Below are positions 1 to 11,393 of a DNA stretch of 64,000 bases, in pieces. The position numbers were made by a program, and so were the translations under genes. The notes under the pieces are model-generated. The model did not search any database. It worked only from the letters and a program-made list of their open reading frames with translations, and had not been told where the DNA came from. How positions within the stretch are numbered: position 1 is the first letter of the stretch; every line of letters begins with the position of its first letter. The stretch is from NCBI RefSeq assembly GCF_000685315.1, contig NZ_ARYM01000009.1:62001-126000 (forward strand), in the 5' to 3' direction. This DNA comes from Hyphomonas polymorpha PS728 (lineage in GTDB: Bacteria; Pseudomonadota; Alphaproteobacteria; Caulobacterales; Hyphomonadaceae).

Positions 1-12
1 CTCAAGCAGCGC

Positions 13-27
13 TTAAGGGTTGGTTAA
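13..27. promoter_or_regulatory. Perfect CtrA-type box at the mnmG start
   Basis: TTAA at 13-16 and TTAA at 24-27 are separated by exactly seven bases, which is the full CtrA consensus of Caulobacter-type bacteria. The second half overlaps the first base of the mnmG ATG (27-29). Binding here would be expected to compete with transcription or translation initiation. That CtrA binds it is inference. Confidence 0.45.
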
Positions 28-1892
28 TGCCGGACTTCCCGGATTTCGACGTGATTGTGATTGGCGGCGGCCATGCCGGCTGCGAAGCGGCGGCGGCCTC
101 TGCCCGCTTTGGCGCGCGCACGGCGCTCATCACCCACAAGCTCTCCACCATTGGCGAGATGAGCTGCAACCCGGCGATCGGTGGTCTCGGCAAGGGTCAC
201 CTCGTTCGAGAGATCGATGCGCTCGACGGCGTCATGGGACGTATGGCTGACAAGGCCGGCATCCAGTTCCGGATGCTCAACCGGTCCAAAGGCCCCGCCG
301 TCTGGGGCCCCCGCTCGCAGATCGACCGGAAGCTTTACCGCGAGGCGATGCAGGCCGAGCTCGCTGACTATCCCAACCTCACCCTCATCGAAGACGGCGC
401 TGAAGATCTGATCGTCGAGGACGGCAAGGTCTGCGGCGTGATTGGCCTCACCGGCAAACGCTATCCGGCGGCCAGGGTCGTCATCACCACTGGTACCTTC
501 CTCAAGGGCGTCATTCATATCGGTGCCAAACGCATTCCCGCGGGCCGGATTGGCGAAGCGCCTGCCCTTGGCTTGTCCGACCGGCTCTATGCCATTGGCC
601 TTCCGATGGGCCGCCTCAAGACCGGAACCCCGGCACGCCTTGACGGCCGCACCATTCATTGGGACCGGCTCGAAATGCAGCCGGCCGATGAGCAGCCGAT
701 CCCGTTCTCCTTCCTCAATTCGGAAATCACCGTCCCGCAGGTTCAATGCGGCATCACCTGGACGACACCGGAAACCCATTCGATCATCGAAGCGCATATG
801 GAAGAGTCGGCGGTCTATTCCGGCGCCATTTCCGGACGTGGTCCGCGCTATTGCCCCTCGATCGAAGACAAGGTGAACCGGTTCGGCGACCGCGACCGGC
901 ATCAGGTGTTTCTCGAGCCCGAAGGCCTCGATGATCACACCGTCTATCCGAACGGCATCTCCACCTCGCTTCCCGAAGAGGTCCAGGAGAAGTTCATCCG
1001 TACGATTCCGGGTCTCGAGGATGTTGCCATCCTCCAGCACGCCTATGCCATCGAATATGATTATGTCGATCCACGCGCGCTCAGCCCCGCGCTGGAAGTC
1101 AAACAGATGCCCGGCCTTTATCTCGCCGGACAGATCAATGGGACGACGGGATATGAAGAAGCCGGCGCCCAGGGCCTAATGGCCGGCCTCAACGCCGCGC
1201 GCGCCGCTGTCGGGAAAGACCCCATCATCTTCGACCGCGCGGAAGCCTATATCGGCGTTCTGATCGACGACCTGGTGACCCGCGGTGTGACCGAGCCCTA
1301 TCGGATGTTCACCTCGCGGGCCGAATACCGCCTGGCGCTCCGGGCGGATAATGCCGATCAGCGTCTCACCGGAAAAGGCATCGAAGCGGGTGTCGTGGGC
1401 GAGAAACGCGCCGCAATGTTTCACGTGAAACATCGGGCGCTGGAATCGGCCCGGAATCTTCTGAAAAGTCTCAATCTCAGTCCGGCGGCTGCCGCTCGAA
1501 ATGGGTGGACGGTCAATCAGGATGGCCGCGTCCGCTCTGCCTGGGAATATCTCTCCTATAAGGACATCAGCTTCTCGCATCTGATTGCCGTCTGGCCCGA
1601 GCTTTCCGAAGTGCCCGCCGAAATTGTTGCGCAGATCGAGATTGAAGCGCTTTATTCTGCCTATCTCGATCGCCAGGCCGAAGACGTGGCCGCGCTCCGC
1701 CGGGATGAGGCGCTGAGCCTTCCGGGTGATCTCGACTATGATCAGATTGGCGGCCTCTCGAACGAAGTGCGCCAGAAACTGAAAGCGGTCCGCCCGGGCA
1801 CACTTGGTCAGGCCGCCAGGATCGAAGGCGTCACACCGGGGGCGCTGACGGCGCTACTCGGACACGTCCGCCGCATCCGCAAAGCGGGGTGA
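27..1892 (+). CDS. mnmG: tRNA uridine-5-carboxymethylaminomethyl modification enzyme MnmG (GidA)
   Basis: MnmG works with MnmE to place the (carboxymethyl)aminomethyl group on uridine 34 of several tRNAs, using FAD and methylene-tetrahydrofolate. The 621-residue length is normal for the family. An N-terminal FAD-binding [10 protein letters not shown] motif starts near residue 12, and the family signature [13 protein letters not shown] lies near residue 375. The ATG at 27 gives the canonical N-terminus. It opens a tightly packed block with rsmG, parA and parB; mnmE, often upstream, would lie outside the window. A parS palindrome is embedded at codons 464-469, read as MFHVKH. Identification is secure. 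Confidence 0.97.
   Translation: MPDFPDFDVIVIGGGHAGCEAAAASARFGARTALITHKLSTIGEMSCNPAIGGLGKGHLVREIDALDGVMGRMADKAGIQFRMLNRSKGPAVWGPRSQIDRKLYREAMQAELADYPNLTLIEDGAEDLIVEDGKVCGVIGLTGKRYPAARVVITTGTFLKGVIHIGAKRIPAGRIGEAPALGLSDRLYAIGLPMGRLKTGTPARLDGRTIHWDRLEMQPADEQPIPFSFLNSEITVPQVQCGITWTTPETHSIIEAHMEESAVYSGAISGRGPRYCPSIEDKVNRFGDRDRHQVFLEPEGLDDHTVYPNGISTSLPEEVQEKFIRTIPGLEDVAILQHAYAIEYDYVDPRALSPALEVKQMPGLYLAGQINGTTGYEEAGAQGLMAGLNAARAAVGKDPIIFDRAEAYIGVLIDDLVTRGVTEPYRMFTSRAEYRLALRADNADQRLTGKGIEAGVVGEKRAAMFHVKHRALESARNLLKSLNLSPAAAARNGWTVNQDGRVRSAWEYLSYKDISFSHLIAVWPELSEVPAEIVAQIEIEALYSAYLDRQAEDVAALRRDEALSLPGDLDYDQIGGLSNEVRQKLKAVRPGTLGQAARIEGVTPGALTALLGHVRRIRKAG
1416..1433. other. parS: parS centromere site 1 (inside mnmG)
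   Basis: The 16-base sequence TGTTTCACGTGAAACA at 1417-1432 is a perfect palindrome, extended by one matched base on each side. It is identical to the bacterial chromosomal parS consensus bound by ParB. It lies in the coding sequence of mnmG, about 1.9 kb upstream of parB. Confidence 0.93.
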
Positions 1893-1894
1893 AA

Positions 1895-2518
1895 ATGAGC
1901 GCGCAGGATGACCGCGCGGCCTTTCTGGCCGCCAACGATGTTTCACGTGAAACATTGAATCGGCTCGACCGGATCATTTCGGAACTCGATGTCTGGCGGC
2001 AGAAGTCAAATCTGATCGGTCCGAAGGAGTGGCCTCAGATCTGGACGCGCCATGTCGGCGACTCCTGGCAGCTTCTGGATCACATTCCGGAAACGGCCCG
2101 CATTGTGGATCTCGGATCGGGCGCTGGCTTTCCCGGGCTCGTCATCGCGGCAGCGCGCCCGAAAGCTCATGTCACAATGATGGAATCGGTCGGCAAGAAA
2201 TGCGCCTTCCTCCGCGCGGCCATCGAGGCGGCGGGTCTGAACGCGTCTGTCTATCAGAGCCGGATCGAGGCAGCGCCGCCGAGCAAGGCGGAGATCGTCA
2301 CCGCGCGGGCCTTTGCGCCAATGCCACAACTTCTGGAATACGCGTCTCCCTGGCTCCGAAAAGGCGCAACGGGGGTTTTCCCGAAGGGCGAACGCTGGAA
2401 AGAAGAATTGACTGAAGCCCGCCAAAGGTGGAATTTCGCTTATGAAGCGATTCCAAGTCGCAGTGGTGGGTCAGGCGTCATTTTGATTGTCAGGGAGGTC
2501 TTACGTCGTCATGACTAG
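1895..2518 (+). CDS. rsmG: 16S rRNA (guanine-527 N7)-methyltransferase RsmG (GidB)
   Basis: RsmG methylates G527 of 16S rRNA with S-adenosylmethionine. The SAM-binding DLGSGAGFPG motif lies near residue 71, followed by the usual Rossmann fold; about 207 residues is normal. The ATG at 1895 sits just after the mnmG stop. An in-frame GTG at 1889 would overlap that stop (GTGA) and is a possible alternative start. The early codons contain the second parS site, read as DVSRET. The 3' end overlaps parA by 8 bases, implying coupled translation. Confidence 0.95.
   Translation: MSAQDDRAAFLAANDVSRETLNRLDRIISELDVWRQKSNLIGPKEWPQIWTRHVGDSWQLLDHIPETARIVDLGSGAGFPGLVIAAARPKAHVTMMESVGKKCAFLRAAIEAAGLNASVYQSRIEAAPPSKAEIVTARAFAPMPQLLEYASPWLRKGATGVFPKGERWKEELTEARQRWNFAYEAIPSRSGGSGVILIVREVLRRHD
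1938..1955. other. parS: parS centromere site 2 (inside rsmG)
   Basis: TGTTTCACGTGAAACA at 1939-1954 is identical to site 1, including the matched flanking A and T. It is 522 bases from site 1 and is read in a different codon frame (GAT GTT TCA CGT GAA ACA), so the match is of DNA and not of protein sequence. Confidence 0.93.
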
Positions 2519-3317
2519 GCCGAGAATCTTCGCTGTGGTGAATCAGAAAGGGGGTGTCGGCAAGACGACGACCTCCATCAATCTCGGGACCGCGCTCGCC
2601 GCCGTCGGCCGCCGCGTCCTGATCGTCGATTTCGATGCTCAGGGTAATGCGTCCACCGGCCTTGGCATTTCACGTGCCGAGCGCCTGATGACCTCCTATG
2701 ATCTGGTGGTCGACCGTGTGCCGCTCGAGGAGGCTGTCCTCTCAACCATCGTTCCGCGCCTCGACATCGTTCCGGGCGACGAGAACCTTTCCGGGGTCGA
2801 AACCGAGCTCGCTGGGGATGCCCACCGGTCATACCGGCTGAAGGAGTCGCTGCACTCCTATATCGACCGGGTCGAACAGGGCGGACTGGTTAAGTATGAC
2901 TATGTGCTGATCGATTGCCCGCCTTCGCTTTCGGCGCTCACGGTCAATGCCATGACGGCTTCGGACGCGCTGCTGGTGCCGCTCCAGTGCGAGTTCCTCG
3001 CGCTGGAAGGTCTGACCCAGCTTCTGCGCACCGTCGAGGTTGTCCGCTCCGGCCTCAATCCGACGCTCGAAATCCAGGGCGTGGTGCTCACCATGTATGA
3101 CCGCCGCAACAGCCTGTCGGACCAGGTGGCCAATGAGGTTCGCGCTTTCTTCGGCTCGAAGGTCTACAACACCGTCATTCCGCGTAACGTCCGCCTGTCG
3201 GAGGCGCCATCCTTCGGCAAGCCTGCGCTGCTCTATGATTATCGTTGCCCCGGCAGCGAGGCCTATATCCGTCTCGCTTCTGAAGTGCTGCAGCGTGAAA
3301 AGGCGAGGGCGGCATGA
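2511..3317 (+). CDS. parA: Chromosome partitioning ATPase ParA
   Basis: ParA is the deviant Walker-type ATPase that binds DNA non-specifically and pulls ParB-parS complexes apart during origin segregation. The protein begins MTRPRIFAVVNQKGGVGKTT, with the P-loop KGGVGKTT near residues 12-19, and has the DCPPSLSALT Walker B region near residue 126. The ATG at 2511 follows an AGGGAGG ribosome binding site at about 2492-2498; a TTG at 2487 is a less likely start. It overlaps rsmG upstream and parB downstream (ATGA), so the three are probably translated as one operon. At about 268 residues it is of chromosomal type. Confidence 0.97.
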   Translation: MTRPRIFAVVNQKGGVGKTTTSINLGTALAAVGRRVLIVDFDAQGNASTGLGISRAERLMTSYDLVVDRVPLEEAVLSTIVPRLDIVPGDENLSGVETELAGDAHRSYRLKESLHSYIDRVEQGGLVKYDYVLIDCPPSLSALTVNAMTASDALLVPLQCEFLALEGLTQLLRTVEVVRSGLNPTLEIQGVVLTMYDRRNSLSDQVANEVRAFFGSKVYNTVIPRNVRLSEAPSFGKPALLYDYRCPGSEAYIRLASEVLQREKARAA

Positions 3318-4297
3318 GCGACCCGGCAGAAGACAATCGCGGTCGACCCAGCCGGCTTGGCCGGGGTCTCTCGGCCCTGATCGGCGAAGTGGAGGCGATG
3401 AATGTCCGGCCCACCGCCCAACCCTCTGCGCCTGCTGCTTCGGGCGAAACAGCCTCGTCAGCAACCGGCGCTCCAGCCGGCAGCCAGGGCGGCGCAACCG
3501 AAATTGCCATCGACCATATCCGGCGCAATCCGGCTCAGCCGCGCCGGACGTTCACCGAGGAGAACCTCCGGGAACTCGCCGACTCGCTGAAAGCCAAAGG
3601 TGTGCTTCAGGCGATCTTGGTCCGCCCGGATCCGAAGGAAGAGGGCAAGTATCAGATCATCGCCGGCGAACGCCGCTGGCGCGCGGCGCGGATGGCGGGG
3701 CTTACTTCCATTCCCGCGGTCGTCCGCAATGTCGATGAACTCGAACTGCTCGAGATCGGCATCATCGAAAACGTCCAGCGGTCCGACCTCAATCCGATTG
3801 AAGAGGCCGAAGCCTATGAGGCGCTGATGAAGCGCTTTGGCCGGACACAGGAGAGCCTTGCCTCCAGCGTCGGCAAAAGCCGCGCCCATATCACCAACAC
3901 GCTTCGGCTGCTTCAGCTTCCCGATGGCGCGCGCACCCATGTCCGTGAAGGCCGCATCAGTGCCGGCCATGCTCGCGCCGCGCTCGGTTCGCCGGATCCT
4001 GAAGCGCTGATCGAGATCGCGGTGGAGAAGGGCCTTAGCGTTCGTGAGGTTGAGGCGCGCGCGAGAGAAGCCCGCAGCAACGCCCCGATCGAAACCAAGT
4101 CGATGGACAGCCTCACCCCGCAGGTGAAGGACATAAACACCGAAGCCCTCGAAGCGGACATCAGCCGCACGCTGGGCCTGGATGTCGATATTCGCCATGG
4201 CAAGAATGGCGGCGAGATCCGCATCAAGTATCGCGATCTGGAACAGCTCGATGAAGTGTGCCGCCGGCTGACGGCCAAGCGCCGCGCGCCGGAGTAA
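3314..4297 (+). CDS. parB: Chromosome partitioning protein ParB
   Basis: ParB is a CTPase clamp that loads at parS and spreads along DNA; ParA acts on the resulting complex. It is 327 residues. A disordered Ala/Thr/Gly-rich N-terminal segment is followed by the ParB/Spo0J nuclease-like domain, with NPAQPRRTF near residue 71 and the CTP-binding GERRWRAARMAG near residue 118. A helix-turn-helix region and a C-terminal dimerisation domain follow. ParB's targets are present in the same block at 1416-1433 and 1938-1955. It overlaps parA by 4 bases and ends convergently 20 bases from holA. Confidence 0.97.
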   Translation: MSDPAEDNRGRPSRLGRGLSALIGEVEAMNVRPTAQPSAPAASGETASSATGAPAGSQGGATEIAIDHIRRNPAQPRRTFTEENLRELADSLKAKGVLQAILVRPDPKEEGKYQIIAGERRWRAARMAGLTSIPAVVRNVDELELLEIGIIENVQRSDLNPIEEAEAYEALMKRFGRTQESLASSVGKSRAHITNTLRLLQLPDGARTHVREGRISAGHARAALGSPDPEALIEIAVEKGLSVREVEARAREARSNAPIETKSMDSLTPQVKDINTEALEADISRTLGLDVDIRHGKNGGEIRIKYRDLEQLDEVCRRLTAKRRAPE

Positions 4298-4317
4298 TCG
4301 CCCGGCTGAATAATCCG

Positions 4318-5349
4318 TTAACGAACGTTTTCGGCAGCCCTTGCCAGATCGTTAATCAGCAGACGGATCACGGGGTCCCCCGTCGGCCCGGCCAGCTTGG
4401 TCTGCCGCTCGGCATCATGGATGCGTTCCATCACCCGCATCAGGCGGCGCGCCGGCCATTTGCCAAGGCGCGCGCGAAAGGCCGGCCATTCATTTGGCCA
4501 GACCGGCGGGCGCAGATACTTTCCGGGGTTTCCATCCCCCCCGGCAATCTTTTCATGAGCGCTCAGCATCCGGAGCACTTCCATCTGAAGGGAGCGGAGG
4601 ATGGAGATGCCGCTCGTTCCGTTCTCGGAAAGCTTGTCGAAAGCGGTCTGCGCTTCGCCCGGCCGGCCGTCGAGCGCCGCGGCCACGATGCCGGAAATCG
4701 CCTGTTTCACATCCGTCGCCGAAAGCGCGCGCACATCTTCAAGGGTCAACGGACGGCCGAGCCCGCGCGCGTAGAGGGCGAGCTTTTCGATTTCTGAATT
4801 CGCAAGCCCCCGGTTTCCTGGCAAATCACCGACGAAAGCGTCGAGGGCAGGGGGGTCTATCACTGCTCCTTCGGCCAGCAGGGCGGTCTTCACCCGGCTC
4901 GCCACATCGGCTTCCTCTTCGGCGAAGAGCTGCAGGCAGGCGGCGCGTTTGGCGCTTTCGGCCGCTGCGCGGAGTTTTGACCGCGCCGGAAGGCTGCCCG
5001 CTTCGATGACGAGCTTGGCGGCAAAGCGCCCCGGATCCTTGTCGCCCGCTTCGATGGCTTCGGCCAGCAAAGCGGCGATCTTGTCGCCACTTGTGCGAAC
5101 CCGAACGGCGCGGGCGTCGCCCAGAAGCGAGACCGCTTCCAGCGCATCGAACAGAAGGGCGGGTTCTTTCTTGATGGCGTCATCATCCAGCACGGTCACA
5201 TCCATGCCCTGCTTGCCGCCCCAGCTGGCGATGAGTGCCTGGCCGGCATCAAAGGACAACCCTTCATCCTCGCTGAAAGCGAGCACGGCCCAGACTTCCG
5301 GATCAGGCCGCCGGGCGAAACCTTCCGCCGCGCGTCCCTTGTGCAACAT
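4318..5349 (-). CDS. holA: DNA polymerase III subunit delta
   Basis: The delta subunit of the clamp loader opens the beta sliding clamp. The 343-residue protein fits the HolA family in length and layout, with an N-terminal AAA-like domain and helical C-terminal domains containing the conserved-type segment LPGNRGLANSEIEKL near residue 172. It is the last gene of leuS-lptE-holA. The lptE stop and the holA start share one base (TGATG), as in many alphaproteobacteria. The family is divergent, so the call rests on both sequence and context. Confidence 0.9.
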   Translation of the reverse strand: MLHKGRAAEGFARRPDPEVWAVLAFSEDEGLSFDAGQALIASWGGKQGMDVTVLDDDAIKKEPALLFDALEAVSLLGDARAVRVRTSGDKIAALLAEAIEAGDKDPGRFAAKLVIEAGSLPARSKLRAAAESAKRAACLQLFAEEEADVASRVKTALLAEGAVIDPPALDAFVGDLPGNRGLANSEIEKLALYARGLGRPLTLEDVRALSATDVKQAISGIVAAALDGRPGEAQTAFDKLSENGTSGISILRSLQMEVLRMLSAHEKIAGGDGNPGKYLRPPVWPNEWPAFRARLGKWPARRLMRVMERIHDAERQTKLAGPTGDPVIRLLINDLARAAENVR

Positions 5350-5818
5350 CAGGGGCTCGCAAACTTCAAACGGATGTCATCGGCGATCTGTTTGGCCAGA
5401 ACCCGCATTGCGCGATCGCCCGCGTCGGTCTGCGCGGCAATATCACCATAGGGAGAGTCCGGCACAAGGAACCCGGTTTCGACTTCGGACCGTCCCGTAA
5501 CCCGTACATTCTCGCCTTCAAGGCGGTAGCTGCCGCTCGCCATGATGCTTGAACGGGACGCCGCGCCATCCGGCAGCAAGGCCAACCGCGTGAGATCGCT
5601 CTGCAGATTGACTGTCAGCGTAACCGGTTCTGTGAGCCCCGGCATGCCGACGGCGAGCTCCTCCTGCAGAGCCCGGCGCAGCATGTGCCCCTCGCGGCCC
5701 TCAATGGGCGAAACAGAGATGAGGCCAGATTCGGCATACTGCCCGTTGACCGGCGCATAGACCGGCTGAAAGCCACACGCACCAGTGGCCAGGAGCAGAA
5801 GAGGGGCAAGAAGACGCT

Positions 5819-5822
<4 letters not shown>
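5349..5822 (-). CDS. lptE: LPS-assembly lipoprotein LptE
   Basis: LptE is the outer-membrane lipoprotein that plugs the LptD barrel and helps insert lipopolysaccharide. The 157-residue precursor has a short lipoprotein signal ([16 protein letters not shown], lipidated Cys at 16) followed by GFQPVYAP, typical of alphaproteobacterial LptE/RlpB. It sits between leuS (4-base overlap) and holA, which is the conserved LptE position. Primary sequence is weakly conserved, so context carries much of the weight. Confidence 0.9.
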
Positions 5823-8386
<2,564 letters not shown>

Positions 8387-8436
8387 CCTGGGCTCCCTTG
8401 AATGGAATCGAAGTGTTACAGGCTTGTATCGGCGCT

Positions 8437-8874
8437 TTAGCCGATCTGCGAGGTCCGAAGAAGCCGCGCCCGTTCAAGAATCTTGTTTTCGAGCTGGATC
8501 GCCGTTTCCGGGTCGGCGGCGGCATCGGCCCACTGACCTTCGGTATTCACCTGGCGGTGAACGGTTACCTTCACGCCATCGGCGCGCAGGCGCGAATCCA
8601 GAATGAACACGGTCGCCTTCACGCGCTCATTCGGGGAATCGGGAAAGCTCTTCCAGTCATAGGAAATGATCCCGCCGATCGGGTCGGTGGACTGAAGCGG
8701 CAGCGTGGACAGCGTATCCAGCGTCGCGCGCCACAGATACGGGTTGGATGCGCCGACCGACTGGACCACAAGCGGGCCATCATTGGCTTTACCGCGCGAT
8801 TGGCAGCCCGAGACGAGCAGCAGGCCGGCAAAGGCGGCGGTGAGGATCGGCTTGATCATGTTCATTTTCCGCAT
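8437..8874 (-). CDS. DUF3576 family lipoprotein
   Basis: This is a 145-residue predicted lipoprotein: the hydrophobic leader [19 protein letters not shown] has a lipobox LVSGC, with Cys near residue 24. The mature part ([16 protein letters not shown], then [24 protein letters not shown]) matches the alphaproteobacterial DUF3576 family, whose role is unknown. The ATG at 8874 follows an AAGGA about 5 bases upstream. It lies 50 bases upstream of leuS on the same strand, a common arrangement, and is probably co-transcribed with leuS. Confidence 0.85.
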   Translation of the reverse strand: MRKMNMIKPILTAAFAGLLLVSGCQSRGKANDGPLVVQSVGASNPYLWRATLDTLSTLPLQSTDPIGGIISYDWKSFPDSPNERVKATVFILDSRLRADGVKVTVHRQVNTEGQWADAAADPETAIQLENKILERARLLRTSQIG

Positions 8875-8981
8875 GCAATTCCTTGTTGACCCGGCGTGTA
8901 TAACAAGCGGGTTCTGGCCTCGCCAGTATTGTTATGCGCTTGGCTGAGTCAGCCGCAGCGCCTGTGATGGAGCCGCACGTG

Positions 8982-10175
8982 ATGATTAATGCCCGCCTGT
9001 TTGCCTTCGCCCTTGCCGCGCCGGTGATGGCGCTCGCCCCTGCGGCTTCGGCTCAGGATGTGTGGGACGATCCGGGCGGGGTTGAAAGCGAGGCGAGCGT
9101 CGAGATTGCGCTGGTTGCCGCGCCTGACGCCGATGAAGCAGTGCTCGGCCTCGCAAAGGCGCGGATGGCGATCAACTATGTGCTGATGAACGGGGCCGAG
9201 ATCGGCGCGGTTGGCGGCGTGGAGCTTCAGCGGGATCATCCCGCCCGCGCCGGCTTCAGCGGCGTCTTTCCGCCTGCGGCCGGGGCAGGGGCCTCTTCGG
9301 GCGGCGCCTTCAGCGGCCTCGCGCGCGGTGATACTCCGGCAGACCGGGATCTGCGGATCAGCCTCGAGACAGCTTACATCTATATAGACGGGGGCTATGG
9401 CGAAGCCCGTCTGGGCGCGGATGAGGGGATCGCCACCCGCTTCTTTGAGGGCGGCCCCGCGCTCTTTGCCCATTCCGGCCTTGTCAATCCGGCGCTCGAT
9501 CCCACAGGCCAGATCATCGCCCGCACTGATCATGATCTCACCGGCCCCGCAGCAAAGATCAGCTACGCCACTCCGCGTATCCTGGGTCTGAGGGGCGGCG
9601 TCTCCTACACCCCCACCGCAGACCGCCGGGGCGTGGACCGGGACACCGAAAGCGCTTTCCCGGGGGCGTCGCGCCCGGAGATCGAAGACGCGTTCGAAGT
9701 GGCACTCAATCTCTCCCGCCGCCTGCCGCAAAGCGGGGTGCGCCTGCGCGCGGCGGCGGCCTACAGCCAGGCCGAAGCGCGCTTTGCGCCCGATCCCAGC
9801 CTCTATGGCACCGTTGAAACCTGGTCGGCGGGGGCCTCGGCAGAGTTTTCCCGCCTGCGCCTTGGCGGCAGCTATCTGGAATCAAACAATGGCATCGCCG
9901 CCGGGCCGGGCGATTATTCGGCCTGGGCCGTTTCGGCGGCTCTGCCTTTCGGCAAGTTCGAGGCGGTGGCGGAAGTCTCCGGCGCGGAAGATGAATTTGC
10001 CGGACTCAGTAGTGACAGCTGGCAGATCGGCCTCGTCTGGAAGCCAAGTGCAGACTGGCGGCTTGCCTCAGGCTGGCGGGATGTGGATACTGCATACTTG
10101 AATTCCGGCGCGCAGGTTCCCGCCACAGGGGGGAGTCGCAACGGCATTGTGATCGAAATCACACGTTCCTTCTAA
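8982..10175 (+). CDS. Outer-membrane porin-like beta-barrel protein
   Basis: The product has a cleavable signal peptide (MINARLFAFALAAPVMALAPAASAQ) and about 370 mature residues rich in alternating aromatic/Gly strands. It ends in Phe (EITRSF), the usual C-terminal signature for outer-membrane barrel insertion. Segments such as GGVSYTPTADRRGVDRD and WQIGLVWKPSADWRLASGW resemble general diffusion porins of alphaproteobacteria. The ATG at 8982 follows GGAG with a 9-base spacer; earlier in-frame ATGs at 8934 and 8967 would only extend the leader. It is transcribed divergently from the DUF3576 gene. Substrate is unknown. Confidence 0.8.
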   Translation: MINARLFAFALAAPVMALAPAASAQDVWDDPGGVESEASVEIALVAAPDADEAVLGLAKARMAINYVLMNGAEIGAVGGVELQRDHPARAGFSGVFPPAAGAGASSGGAFSGLARGDTPADRDLRISLETAYIYIDGGYGEARLGADEGIATRFFEGGPALFAHSGLVNPALDPTGQIIARTDHDLTGPAAKISYATPRILGLRGGVSYTPTADRRGVDRDTESAFPGASRPEIEDAFEVALNLSRRLPQSGVRLRAAAAYSQAEARFAPDPSLYGTVETWSAGASAEFSRLRLGGSYLESNNGIAAGPGDYSAWAVSAALPFGKFEAVAEVSGAEDEFAGLSSDSWQIGLVWKPSADWRLASGWRDVDTAYLNSGAQVPATGGSRNGIVIEITRSF

Positions 10176-10195
10176 ATCCTCGCTTTATCAGAAAC

Positions 10196-10210
10196 TTAAT
10201 CTTTCATTAA
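10196..10210. promoter_or_regulatory. Perfect CtrA-type box upstream of the NtrZ-like gene
   Basis: TTAA-N7-TTAA occupies 10196-10210 as part of the near-palindrome CTTAAT-N5-ATTAAG. It is centred about 46 bases upstream of the ATG at 10249, in a 73-base intergenic gap, so it overlaps any promoter of the downstream gene. The match is direct; CtrA control is inferred. Confidence 0.5.
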
Positions 10211-10248
10211 GCCGGTCCCCTCACTATCATTAGTGGCTGGGAGTTAAC

Positions 10249-10701
10249 ATGCGCGCAGACCTTATTCTTTCTTTTGCCCTTGCGGCCGCAGCCTTCACGC
10301 TGCCGGCTGTGGCACAGGAACGTGTGGCAGGCGATGCGATCCGTGTTGAGGCGCCCACCTTGTCGGAAACCAATTCGGCCCGCTCCGAATGGTATCGCCA
10401 GTTCTCCGAAGGCAAGCCTGCCGAATCCCGTCTGCAATGGCAGGCTGAACCCAATCAGGACTTCTCGGTCCAGATCGGCAAGGATTCCCGCTGGCAGCTG
10501 AACTTCGACAAGGTCACCCGTCCGGGTGAAACCTATCTTCCGCGCGAAGAAGTTCAGGCCGGCGCCACCTTCCGCGTCACCCCCCGCTTCTCTGTCGGCG
10601 GCGAAGTGCGCATCGGCGCAGATGAATTTGATTCGTCCAAGCGCTGGGAAAACCAGGATGTCGAAGCCGGCATCCGTCTGAAGTCTGCCTTCAAGTTCTG
10701 A
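10249..10701 (+). CDS. Small secreted protein, NtrZ-like (tentative)
   Basis: The 150-residue precursor has a clear signal peptide ending VAQ-E near residue 24. The mature protein has a C-terminal half of alternating strands (EVQAGATFRVTPRFSVGGEV ... GIRLKSAFKF). The phrase 'AGATF-x-TPRF-x-VGG' followed by a terminal SAFKF is what I recall of NtrZ-type periplasmic proteins, which restrain the NtrY sensor kinase in Caulobacter. No ntrY is in this window, so the assignment is tentative; a small outer-membrane strand protein is the alternative. A CtrA-type box lies directly upstream. Confidence 0.55.
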   Translation: MRADLILSFALAAAAFTLPAVAQERVAGDAIRVEAPTLSETNSARSEWYRQFSEGKPAESRLQWQAEPNQDFSVQIGKDSRWQLNFDKVTRPGETYLPREEVQAGATFRVTPRFSVGGEVRIGADEFDSSKRWENQDVEAGIRLKSAFKF

Positions 10702-10769
10702 TAATCTGAAAATAATGAAAGACCGTGCGGCGCCTTTGCAGGCGTTGCCTGCGTTTCTGCGTCTTGGGG

Positions 10770-11393
10770 TCAGACTTTGAAACAGTTCCAGCCGCCGATG
10801 GCCGCCAGCCCGGCTGAATCCGCAATGCAGAGTCCATTATCAGGAGTTATTCCGCCCAAAGCATAGACAGGGAAGGGGAGGGACGTGGCCAGCCGCCGGA
10901 ACCGCTGCGCGCCGATAGCCTTTCCGGCGCTGGCGCTACGGGACGCAAAAACGGTCGAAAACAGCACCGCCTTGACCGGCAGTGTCCGGAAATGTCCGAA
11001 ATTGTCCCCTTGGTGTCCGCTCATTGTCTGCAATTTGAACCGCCCGCGCCACTTGCGGGAGGCGCCGGCCATCCGGCCCGGCCAGTGAACCCCGTCCGCC
11101 CCGATCTTTGCCGCCAGTTCGGCATCGGCGCCGATCAGCAGACGAAGTTTCCGCGCCCGGCAGAGTTTCAGCAACCGGCGCGCAACGATTTCCCGGTCAG
11201 GGGCCCCGAAATGACGATAGATCACCCCCCAGCCCGCCGGAAGCCCCGCCACAATGGCTTCCGGGTCAGGCGTTCGCGCTGGATCGGTGAGGAAAAAAAC
11301 GGGCGGCAACCCCTCCGGCAGGTGGCGTGCCGCCACGCGCGCGGCCATCCGCGCCTTGCGCCTCGAACTGGATTGGGGTTTCTCGCTCATCAT
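10770..11393 (-). CDS. ThiE/TenI-like TIM-barrel protein (thiamine phosphate synthase family)
   Basis: About 207 residues with the order of motifs seen in thiamine phosphate synthase/TenI: GADGVHWPG near residue 101, STVFASRSASAGKAIG near residue 146, PVYALGGITPDN near residue 174, and a final GLAAIGGW. The N-terminal substrate-binding positions of true ThiE are not recognisable. It may therefore be a TenI-type or scavenging enzyme rather than the main synthase, and I give no gene symbol. The likely start (ATG 11393 or 11390) overlaps the yggS start on the other strand. Further in-frame ATGs at 11426 and 11420 would overlap yggS more. Confidence 0.7.
   Translation of the reverse strand: MMSEKPQSSSRRKARMAARVAARHLPEGLPPVFFLTDPARTPDPEAIVAGLPAGWGVIYRHFGAPDREIVARRLLKLCRARKLRLLIGADAELAAKIGADGVHWPGRMAGASRKWRGRFKLQTMSGHQGDNFGHFRTLPVKAVLFSTVFASRSASAGKAIGAQRFRRLATSLPFPVYALGGITPDNGLCIADSAGLAAIGGWNCFKV

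Noticed and set aside
2665-2680. A third parS-like sequence in parA (ATTTCACGTGCC)
   Set aside because: Only the central TTTCACGTG core matches; the right arm GAAACA is missing, so it is not a palindrome like the two true sites.
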